Below are positions 6,248 through 12,918 of a stretch of 13,181 nucleotides of DNA, one piece after another. The DNA comes from Peptococcaceae bacterium UBA7185 (GTDB lineage Bacteria > Bacillota > Peptococcia > Peptococcales > Peptococcaceae), in contig DKVF01000048.1 in NCBI GenBank assembly GCA_002491065.1, positions 4,873 to 18,053 on the forward strand, given 5' to 3'. Each line of letters begins with the position of its first letter. Within the stretch, counting starts at the first letter, position 1. A program made the position numbers and the translations under genes. Under the pieces are notes generated by a model. That model searched no databases, was not told the origin of the DNA, and worked only from the letters and a program-made list of their open reading frames with translations.

Positions 6248-9200
6248 ATGGCAAAATATTGTGGAAAATGCGGTGCCAAGCTGAATGAAGTTACCGGACT
6301 ATGTCCGAACTGTGATGCCGAGAAAATAAAGCAGTTAGCCGAGAAACATACCGAACCGCCTAAAGAGGTTGAAAAAGAACCGGAAATACATCAGCAGCAA
6401 GATACGCCGTTGAGCAAAAAAGAGGCAAAAGAGAAACGAAAAACAGATAAAAAGTCTGCCAAAAGAATTAAAAAGGTTCAGAAGAAAGCCGCAAAAAAAG
6501 AAAAAGCGAGAGAGAATCGGGCAAAGCTGACCACTGGGCAGAAAGTGCGAAGATTTTTCCTGAAACTGATTTTGTGGTTGATTTTGCTTTGCGCTGTACT
6601 GTTCGTGGGATATAAATATCTTATCAAACTGGATATTCAAATCAGCGAAGAAAATCTACGGTATGATGAAACACAAAGCTGCTACTACTTAGGAGATCAA
6701 TTTACAGGATTTTCCGGTTCAATTACAGGTACTACTTTCCTCATAGATGATATCAAATATGAAATTGCTGATGCTAATAGTATTGTTGTTTCCGGTGGAG
6801 AGATTCCTTTTAATGGAGACATCTGGACGATTCCACATCCCGGCATGATGATTGGAGTAAATACATTAAGAGTATCTGCTTCAATGAAAATAGGTAACAC
6901 GGTCAGCCGCACAATCACGGTTGTTAATACAAGTGCAGAATATCTGGATAATACCACTGTAAACATAAACGACAGCGATGGTGATGGACTAATCGACTAT
7001 TATGAAGATATTTATAAAACGGATCCCAATAATCCTGACAGTGATGGCGATGGCTTATCCGATTACGTTGAGTGTGTTTACACTGGAACCGATCCCACTC
7101 TTTACAGTACAGAAAATGATGGCATATGCGATGCAGATCGTGACTCTGACGGAGATGGTTTGTCCAATATCGAGGAAATTCACTTGAACATAGACCCAGG
7201 CGCTCCGGATTCTGACGGCGATGGCCTAAGTGATAGCGAGGAGTATTCTACCTACTCTACCGACCCATTATCTGAAGATACCGACGGTGACGGTGCGACC
7301 GACGCATGGGAAATTGCGCACAATTATGATCCGCTCGTATATAACAAAACATTTGAAGTCTATCAGGAATCCACAGCCAGTGGTTCACCAGTATCTGCCG
7401 AAGTTACCTTGATATGCGACGGCAATCCTGAAGGGCTATATATTGAACCCATATCGGTTAAGGACTTATTGGATGAAACAATGGTGGGGTATTTAGGGAG
7501 TGCTTACTCTTTCACTTACGGTGGTGAATTTTCGAGTGCTACCATTACCATGACATTCACCCCCGAACTGTTGGCGGATAATGCAGAACCGACGATTTAT
7601 TACTACAATGAGGAAACGCAGCTTTTAGAAGAATTGGAAACAACGATTGATGGCAATATGGCCTCAGCCACGGTTTCTCATTTTTCCACGTATATTTTAT
7701 TGGATCGTACTCAGGTTTCCCGCATCATTGAAGAAGATATTGTTTCCCCGCAGGAAGCCGAAAACAGGATAGTTAATATTGCGTTTGTTGTAGACTATTC
7801 TGCAAGTATGAATGATAATGATCCTGAATATATGCGACTTGAAATTGTAAAGGACTATCTGTCGAAATTGCGGGAAAATCAAGATTCTGCAACATTGGTT
7901 CAGTTTGCAGGATATGCAACCACACTTGTTCCGCTAACTTCCGATAAAGAAATGCTCATCAATGCAGCGGGGAGTATTTCAAATACGGGATCTGATAGTT
8001 GTTCTTATGGCGACGCTGGTACGAACGGAAGTGATGGCCTTAGACATGCGCTGGATGAACTGAGTACAAATGAAACAGCAACATATCGGTACATTATTTT
8101 TCTGACTGACGGCGAGGATACAAACAGCAGTTACAGTTATGATGATATCGTTTCTGAAGCCATCGAAAAAAATATTATCATTTACTCTGTAGGTATGGGC
8201 GATTGTGACGAAGAACTTTTATCCAACATAGCAACTGCTACTGGTGGAACATTCCATTATGCTTCTACTGTTAACTATGACACCGATGGAACGTTATCTT
8301 TGAAGGATATCTTTGAAGAAATTGAAAAGGAGACCGTGGACTATTATGCCGATTCCAATAACGACGGCATTTCGGACTACTATACAAGACTGATATGTGA
8401 AGGCTTGCTTACAACAGGAACTGGCGCAAATCCATTTGGGAATCTATCATACGATGAAATTCAGTCCGGAGGCTGCGATTACGATGGTGATGGTTTGGCA
8501 AATGGCGAGGAAATATCCATCTCACAATCCGGAGAAATGATTTACCTGAAGTATCGTTCTTCCCCAATTCTTCCAGATACCGATCACGATGGTTTCACTG
8601 ATGATATAGATGGGCGTTGCCTTCTCTGGGATGTTGGAGACAGAGACCTTGCTGTTTTTGCTGATCTCACGTACATAGATGGATCTTCTTTAATCGGGAA
8701 AATGTATAGTGTCGAACAGATTGAAAAGGAGAGAGCGGAAGGCATTGGAAAAGTCATTAGTGAATGTAAGGGGAAAGTCGTTTGGGTTGATGAACCTATT
8801 CTGAAAAGCTGGGATATTGTGGATAATGCGAATTGGCTGTCAACAGTTGATTTTTTTAGTGCTACAGCTTTCAAGTGTCAGGACAATATTGTTATATCCT
8901 ACAGAGGAACCGATGAAATTTCCGAATTGCTCCTTGATGATGTTGCCTTCTACGGATTATGCAATCATCATACCGAAGAGGTTCACGCACGCAATTACGC
9001 ACGAAGAATTGTGAGAAAATATCCAGATTGCAATATTTACATTACCGGTCATTCTCTCGGTGGATACTTGGCGCAAATAGGAACAGCGGAATTGCTGGAA
9101 AATACTGACATCATTCCTAAGAGAGTTGCTTATTTTAATGGAATGGGGATGAATTTCATCGATTATCCAGGCGTTACCCATTTGATCAACACAGATAAAA

Positions 9201-9577
9201 TGGAAGTTGATTATGGCTTAGACAGTTTTTTCCATCTAACTGATATGACAAACCTTACAAATTATGCTTTAACAGGGGGCCTTATCAGTTATGAGATTGA
9301 GGGCGATATTGTTTCTGCTTTGGGAACACATTGCGGAAAGGAAAAAAACTTTAAACCAGCGGAGACGGGCAATGCAGAAAGAGAAGGAGAAAATGAGCTC
9401 TCTACTTTACTGGAAAATGTGCCCACTTATATTCTTAGCGTCATCACTAAAAATAATATTCCTGCGTATTATAGCGATTACAGTGCCGAATCAATTGTAG
9501 AATACATTAAGCTAACCCATCTTATGTACAGCTTCTATTATAACCTCGATCAAGGGACACGTTCCGTTACAAAGTAA
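6248..9577 (+). CDS. Membrane-anchored multidomain protein: zinc ribbon, TM, TSP3-like repeats, VWA, lipase
   Basis: 1109 residues. Order: zinc ribbon 3-24 (C5/C8/C19/C22); Lys/Glu-rich helix 25-100; membrane span about 103-126, ribbon side in by positive charge; beta-rich Ig-like region about 130-235; five DxDGDG calcium-binding loops of thrombospondin type 3 style at D242, D264, D299, D321 and D344; beta-rich region about 375-485 ending in SHFSTYIL; VWA domain about 508-695 with MIDAS motif DYSAS (516-520), T592 and D621; three more calcium loops at 702, 744 and 777; alpha/beta-hydrolase about 795-1035 of lipase class 3/DUF2974 type with 'SYRGTD' and nucleophile motif GHSLGG (Ser936). Asp983 and His1028 are plausible triad partners. 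The role suggested is metal-dependent adhesion to a surface ligand coupled to hydrolysis of an ester or phospholipid. The substrate is unknown. TAAGGAG precedes the start. The Lgt-like gene follows after 16 bases. Confidence 0.9.
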   Translation: MAKYCGKCGAKLNEVTGLCPNCDAEKIKQLAEKHTEPPKEVEKEPEIHQQQDTPLSKKEAKEKRKTDKKSAKRIKKVQKKAAKKEKARENRAKLTTGQKVRRFFLKLILWLILLCAVLFVGYKYLIKLDIQISEENLRYDETQSCYYLGDQFTGFSGSITGTTFLIDDIKYEIADANSIVVSGGEIPFNGDIWTIPHPGMMIGVNTLRVSASMKIGNTVSRTITVVNTSAEYLDNTTVNINDSDGDGLIDYYEDIYKTDPNNPDSDGDGLSDYVECVYTGTDPTLYSTENDGICDADRDSDGDGLSNIEEIHLNIDPGAPDSDGDGLSDSEEYSTYSTDPLSEDTDGDGATDAWEIAHNYDPLVYNKTFEVYQESTASGSPVSAEVTLICDGNPEGLYIEPISVKDLLDETMVGYLGSAYSFTYGGEFSSATITMTFTPELLADNAEPTIYYYNEETQLLEELETTIDGNMASATVSHFSTYILLDRTQVSRIIEEDIVSPQEAENRIVNIAFVVDYSASMNDNDPEYMRLEIVKDYLSKLRENQDSATLVQFAGYATTLVPLTSDKEMLINAAGSISNTGSDSCSYGDAGTNGSDGLRHALDELSTNETATYRYIIFLTDGEDTNSSYSYDDIVSEAIEKNIIIYSVGMGDCDEELLSNIATATGGTFHYASTVNYDTDGTLSLKDIFEEIEKETVDYYADSNNDGISDYYTRLICEGLLTTGTGANPFGNLSYDEIQSGGCDYDGDGLANGEEISISQSGEMIYLKYRSSPILPDTDHDGFTDDIDGRCLLWDVGDRDLAVFADLTYIDGSSLIGKMYSVEQIEKERAEGIGKVISECKGKVVWVDEPILKSWDIVDNANWLSTVDFFSATAFKCQDNIVISYRGTDEISELLLDDVAFYGLCNHHTEEVHARNYARRIVRKYPDCNIYITGHSLGGYLAQIGTAELLENTDIIPKRVAYFNGMGMNFIDYPGVTHLINTDKMEVDYGLDSFFHLTDMTNLTNYALTGGLISYEIEGDIVSALGTHCGKEKNFKPAETGNAEREGENELSTLLENVPTYILSVITKNNIPAYYSDYSAESIVEYIKLTHLMYSFYYNLDQGTRSVTK

Positions 9578-9593
9578 GGGGGGATACTTTTAT

Positions 9594-10478
9594 ATGGCAA
9601 GTAAATATCGTCAGCACACCGCATTCTTTTTTCTTGGGTTCATTTTCATTTTTATCACACTTATGTTTTTGTGTGACGCACTGTTTTCGAAGCACCTTTC
9701 CTATTTTTTTCCCTTTGTAAGCTATGGCGGAACTTTCAAATGGCGGTATTTACAACTTGGAAAACTAAAAATATCCTTATACTGGTCTGCACATATTGTA
9801 GGTATTTGGGCAATGTGCATCGTTTGCGTAATGAGGAAAAACGTGTGCAAACTCAGTACCGGAAAGGCTGTTGCAACCGGCCTTTTGTTAGCATTCTTTG
9901 GGTTCGTTGGAGCAAAAATACTATTCATCATTGAAAATATTAGTTGTATTCTCCAAAACGACATACGCATAGGCTTGGGCGGAGTATCGTTTTTTGGAAC
10001 GGTGTTCTTCATACCGCTTGTGATTCCTATTATTGGGAAGCTGATGGGCGTAGATGCATTGTCCTATTTAGATTATTGTACACCCGCAGGAATAATTATG
10101 CTTGCCTGTATTCGTTGTGGGTGCTTTATGCGTGGATGCTGTCAAGGAATAAGAATCTGGATAGACTTCAATCCCGTCATTTTTCCAACCCAACTGATGG
10201 AATGCACGTTAGACCTCTTTTTGCTTGATTACATACTGGGTTTGGAAAGAACTCACAAGTTTGAAAAAGGAAGATATATCATATTTATGGGACTATACGG
10301 AATAATTCGCTTCCTTATAGAATTTCTAAGAGACACTCCAAAAACTTTATGCTTCATGTCAAACGGTCAATGGTTTTCAATCATTTGTATTTTTACCTTG
10401 CTTTTCTACCTGTTGGTAAAAAGAAAGGCAAGAAACAGGAATTACACTGGAAAGAATAATATCAGGGAGGAAAAATAA
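9594..10478 (+). CDS. Lgt-family (prolipoprotein diacylglyceryl transferase-like) membrane protein
   Basis: 294 residues, polytopic. Lgt moves the diacylglyceryl group of phosphatidylglycerol to the lipobox Cys of prolipoproteins at the membrane. Family marks seen: 'GLGGVSFFG' (127-135); 'PAGIIMLACIRCGCF' then 'GCCQG' (164-185), the R-x-G-C-F...GCC.G form of the Lgt signature with Arg174; 'FPTQLMEC' (197-204, compare YPTQLYE); and 'YGIIRFLIEFLR' (235-246), with Arg239 and Glu243 as in Escherichia coli Lgt. The His of the canonical HGG motif is Phe134 here, and the Asn and Glu of the usual signature are Cys177 and Cys182. It may therefore be a diverged paralogue rather than the housekeeping enzyme, and I give no symbol. 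AAGGGGGGA precedes the ATG. Its stop overlaps the next start (TAATG). Three lipoprotein genes lie upstream, so a dedicated lipidation role is possible but unproven. Confidence 0.8.
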   Translation: MASKYRQHTAFFFLGFIFIFITLMFLCDALFSKHLSYFFPFVSYGGTFKWRYLQLGKLKISLYWSAHIVGIWAMCIVCVMRKNVCKLSTGKAVATGLLLAFFGFVGAKILFIIENISCILQNDIRIGLGGVSFFGTVFFIPLVIPIIGKLMGVDALSYLDYCTPAGIIMLACIRCGCFMRGCCQGIRIWIDFNPVIFPTQLMECTLDLFLLDYILGLERTHKFEKGRYIIFMGLYGIIRFLIEFLRDTPKTLCFMSNGQWFSIICIFTLLFYLLVKRKARNRNYTGKNNIREEK

Positions 10479-12205
10479 TGTACTGTGGAAATTGTGGAAA
10501 AGAGATAACGGACACCACTATTTTCTGCCCGGAATGCGGGGCCAGAAACGAAACTGCACGGGTGCAGCCTAAGTCAACCAACCCCCAAGCGAAAAAGCCT
10601 GTGAAACTGGGCATCATTGTCGTTGTAATAATTGCGTTGACATTCATCGGAGTAAAAGTATTCTCTTATATTCAGAGCATTCCTTCTGAGGAAGAAATTC
10701 AAATGGCGGCAAACAATTTACGAAATGGGGCGGTTGTTGCCAGCGACGGGAAGTGGATTTATTATAATAATGATGGCTTGTGCAAAACACGACTGAAAGA
10801 CAGTTCAAAAAAGTCTGTTGTCTCCAAGGATATTTGTGCCGAGAATATGTTTTTCATTGGTAATAATCTGTATTACTATACTTTCCCCGGGTATTATGTA
10901 TTAGATGGAGATAAAGGTACGGATTTGGGGCTTAGCGTATTTGCAAAAGATTGCATCCAGTATGACGGCTCAAAGTTCTATGTCACAGGTATGGCCAATT
11001 ATGAGGATGGCGGAGTGTATTCCTGCAAAGCGGGAAACACCAAGGAAGGGAAAAAGCTTTCTGGTATTCATCCTACCAGGCTGCTTTTGCAGGGGGAATA
11101 CCTGTATGTAATTAGTGGTTTTAACTCTATTGACGATATTCCCAATGAGAATTATGGAACCTGGAGAATGAACAAAAATGGGAAGGGGCTTATCAAGATT
11201 TTCGATTATTGCCCTAACTACCTTGTTTTCTCTGGCGATAAAATGTATTACACAAATGAGGAGCAAACGATCTGCTCGGCGGATCTGGACGGATCGAAAG
11301 AAGTTATCTTTGAAGGTGCTGTTGCCAATAGCGGATTAAATGTGTCTAAGGATTACATTTTTTACATTGCATTCGACACGCACGGGATTCAACGAATGGA
11401 CAAAAATGGCAGCAATAAGGTGACGCTGAATTATGCTAAGAGCGGGAAACTCAATATAGTTGGCGATTGGATTTTCTACGAAAAGCAAAACTATGACTAT
11501 GTCTATGAAATCTACATGATGCGTTTCGATGGAAGTGAAAATCAGCCTTTAGAAGGCGGCATTGACTGTGCGGATTATCTGACAGATATTTTTCCGGTAA
11601 TACTCCGGGATTCCAACATTGGAGACTCTGTTATATTCGGAAAATATGAACAGGATAATGATACATCAAATGGGGCAGAGGACATTGCGTGGTTAGTGCT
11701 GGACAAACAAGATGGGAAGGTTCTTCTCCTAAGCAAGGACGCATTGGATTGCCTGCCCTATCATCAGGGATTCGAGACAACAACCTGGGAAACCTGTACC
11801 CTTCGTGAATGGTTAAATGAAGATTTTTTGAATGAAGCGTTTTCTTCAGAAGAAAAGAGAATGATTTCATGGACAACCGTGAAAGCAGACAGAAATCCAG
11901 GATATAACACAGACCCCGGGGACGACACCCAGGATCAGGTATTCCTGCTAAGCATCCCGGAGGTAAACAGGTATTTCGAGTCCGATAGTCAGAGACAGTG
12001 CAAACCTACGCCTTATGCTGTAGCACGGTATGCATATGTCAATGAGGCCAATGACTGTTGCAATTGGTGGCTGCGGTCGCCCGGTGAAGACAATGCCCTT
12101 GCTTCCGATGTTCAATATGAAGGCAACGTGAACGAGCCTGGCTATGTCATTGTCAATAGTTTAGATGCAGTTCGCCCTGCAATATGGATTAACTTGGAAT
12201 CTTGA
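10478..12205 (+). CDS. Zinc ribbon-TM-DUF5050-DUF6273 protein
   Basis: 575 residues. Zinc ribbon 1-22 (C3/C6/C17/C20), Pro/Lys linker, membrane span about 44-65 with basic residues before it, so the rest is outside. Residues about 82-360 are a propeller of DUF5050 type, with repeated 'G..IYY', 'LYYY', 'KMYYTN' and 'DG(S/N)' strands. Residues about 378-574 match DUF6273: 'GDSVIFGKYEQD', 'DIAWLVLD', 'LLLSKDALDC', 'TWETCTLREWLN', 'AF..EE', 'NWWLRSPG' and 'VRPAIWINL'. DUF6273 is commonly the C-terminal extracellular module in clostridial surface proteins and resembles sulfatase-modifying/C-type-lectin-like folds; no activity is known to me. It overlaps the Lgt-like gene by TAATG, so the two are probably made together. 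No good terminator follows the stop. Confidence 0.88.
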   Translation: MYCGNCGKEITDTTIFCPECGARNETARVQPKSTNPQAKKPVKLGIIVVVIIALTFIGVKVFSYIQSIPSEEEIQMAANNLRNGAVVASDGKWIYYNNDGLCKTRLKDSSKKSVVSKDICAENMFFIGNNLYYYTFPGYYVLDGDKGTDLGLSVFAKDCIQYDGSKFYVTGMANYEDGGVYSCKAGNTKEGKKLSGIHPTRLLLQGEYLYVISGFNSIDDIPNENYGTWRMNKNGKGLIKIFDYCPNYLVFSGDKMYYTNEEQTICSADLDGSKEVIFEGAVANSGLNVSKDYIFYIAFDTHGIQRMDKNGSNKVTLNYAKSGKLNIVGDWIFYEKQNYDYVYEIYMMRFDGSENQPLEGGIDCADYLTDIFPVILRDSNIGDSVIFGKYEQDNDTSNGAEDIAWLVLDKQDGKVLLLSKDALDCLPYHQGFETTTWETCTLREWLNEDFLNEAFSSEEKRMISWTTVKADRNPGYNTDPGDDTQDQVFLLSIPEVNRYFESDSQRQCKPTPYAVARYAYVNEANDCCNWWLRSPGEDNALASDVQYEGNVNEPGYVIVNSLDAVRPAIWINLES

Positions 12206-12344
12206 CATGATGACCTGTTGAATATATGTCCTTTGCTTTTGCATAAAAATAGTGAATGGCTGTAGGAGCCATGGCAGTCTTATAGCATATGCTAAAGTGG
12301 TACGCATGCTTTTATAGGGGCAGCCTCCTAGGAAAACATGACAT
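12206..12344. other. Gap between the envelope genes and the mobilization end
   Basis: No gene is supported in this stretch. It contains ATGGCT-GTAGG-AGCCAT (12256-12272, 6-bp stem without a T-run) and the perfect 12-base palindrome TAGCATATGCTA (12283-12294). AT content is high here, and base composition changes just beyond. It is the natural place for a junction between the left genes and the mobile element, but I see no direct repeat or core site that would prove it. Confidence 0.3.
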
Positions 12345-12361
12345 ATTACCGTAGCCTCTCC

Positions 12362-12395
12362 AAGGGCGCACTTCTATACGGGTATTCTCCCGTAT
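12362..12395 (-). other. Predicted MOBQ-type origin of transfer (oriT)
   Basis: Read on the minus strand, an inverted repeat ATACGGG-AGAATA-CCCGTAT (12395-12376) is followed by AG and then AAGTGCGCCCT|T (12373-12362). The AAGTGCGCCCT core is the nick-region form shared by RSF1010, pTF1 and pIP501 type MOBQ origins, which also place an inverted repeat just 5' of the nick. The expected nick lies between the bases opposite 12363 and 12362. A MOBQ-family relaxase starts 550 bases away. Repeat, spacing and core agree, but no nicking assay can be inferred from sequence. Confidence 0.75.
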
Positions 12396-12413
12396 GTGCG
12401 CTCTGCGAGACCG

Positions 12414-12447
12414 AACAGCCTGGACACCTGAATGTCCGGGCTGTTTT
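12414..12447 (+). terminator. Strong 13-bp hairpin with short T-run
   Basis: AACAGCCTGGACA (12414-12426) pairs fully with TGTCCGGGCTGTT (12433-12445), including one wobble, around the loop CCTGAA. Only four T bases (12444-12447) follow before GCG, so termination may be partial. It sits just beside the oriT and could instead be a structural part of the transfer origin or a block to read-through into it. Confidence 0.5.
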
Positions 12448-12465
12448 GCGTCACTACGTTCCGAA

Positions 12466-12498
12466 CAAGGGGCTGCACCCCTTGCGCCGCTATGCGGC
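12466..12498. repeat. Two adjoining short hairpins
   Basis: CAAGGGG-CTGCA-CCCCTTG (12466-12484, or 12478-12484 for the right arm) is followed at once by GCCGC-TAT-GCGGC (12486-12498). Both are perfect stems without T-runs. They lie between the oriT and the DUF3847 gene and may be protein-binding or single-strand structures used in transfer, for example as a priming or single-strand promoter site (inference). Confidence 0.45.
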
Positions 12499-12539
12499 TA
12501 TCCTCAACTATCAAGTTTGAAAACCCTATATTGTCAACC

Positions 12540-12572
12540 AGACCGTCTACTAAAAATGTAGGCGGTCTTTTT
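12540..12572 (+). terminator. Intrinsic terminator ahead of the mob genes
   Basis: AGACCGTCTAC (12540-12550) pairs with GTAGGCGGTCT (12558-12568) over 11 bp with one wobble, around TAAAAAT, and TTTT follows. It insulates the DUF3847-mobA genes, whose ribosome binding site is only about 17 bases farther on. With so little room left for a promoter, it may act as an attenuator or antiterminated leader of the mob operon. Confidence 0.8.
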
Positions 12573-12603
12573 ATATCTATCAAAATCAAGGAGGTCATTC
12601 ATT

Positions 12604-12918
12604 ATGTCAAAAAAGAAAACCATCCCGGAGTTGCAAGCGAAAATTGCCGCCAATGAACAGCGACTTGCCCAGCTCCAACACAAACAGCAGCAGCTTACAA
12701 ACCGTATTTCCTACTGTGAGAAAGGCGAACGACGAAAACGGGCACACAGGCTCATCACCCGTGGGGCCGCCGTGGAGAGCGTAGCTCCACTGGTCAAGGA
12801 TTTAAGTGAAACGGAGTTTTACGTTTTTGCGGAACAGGTCTTTGCCCTGCCAGCAGCTAAGGACTTGCTTGCGGAAGCGGTCAACGCCCACAACCAGGCT
12901 GAGAAGAAGGAGGAATGA
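12604..12918 (+). CDS. DUF3847 family small mobilization-associated protein
   Basis: A 104-residue, highly charged, mostly helical cytoplasmic protein. Residues about 1-45 form a Gln/Lys-rich coiled coil. 'RKRAHRLITRGAAVESV' (about 42-58) and 'FY.FAEQVFALP' (about 68-79) are the conserved core that I recognise from DUF3847 proteins, which sit directly before MobA/MobL relaxase genes in clostridial mobile elements. The core 'KRAHRLITRGA' also resembles relaxosome accessory proteins of MobC type, so binding oriT or aiding the relaxase is plausible. AAGGAGG at 12588-12594 gives a good start. The stop overlaps the relaxase start as ATGA, so translation is coupled. Confidence 0.85.
   Translation: MSKKKTIPELQAKIAANEQRLAQLQHKQQQLTNRISYCEKGERRKRAHRLITRGAAVESVAPLVKDLSETEFYVFAEQVFALPAAKDLLAEAVNAHNQAEKKEE

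Noticed and set aside
6335..6640. Minus-strand frame rich in Phe and Leu
   Set aside because: It is the antisense of the Lys/Glu-rich linker and TM of the gene at 6248, a common artefact of AAA/GAA-rich codons.
12202..12230. TTGACA overlapping the DUF6273 stop as a -35 box
   Set aside because: With a 17-base spacer the -10 would be TATGTC, a weak match, and no gene lies near enough downstream.
12338..12520. 60-codon open frame on the + strand through the oriT
   Set aside because: It is made of the inverted repeats of the transfer origin and has no ribosome binding site. It is likely a chance frame, although such frames may be annotated as hypothetical.
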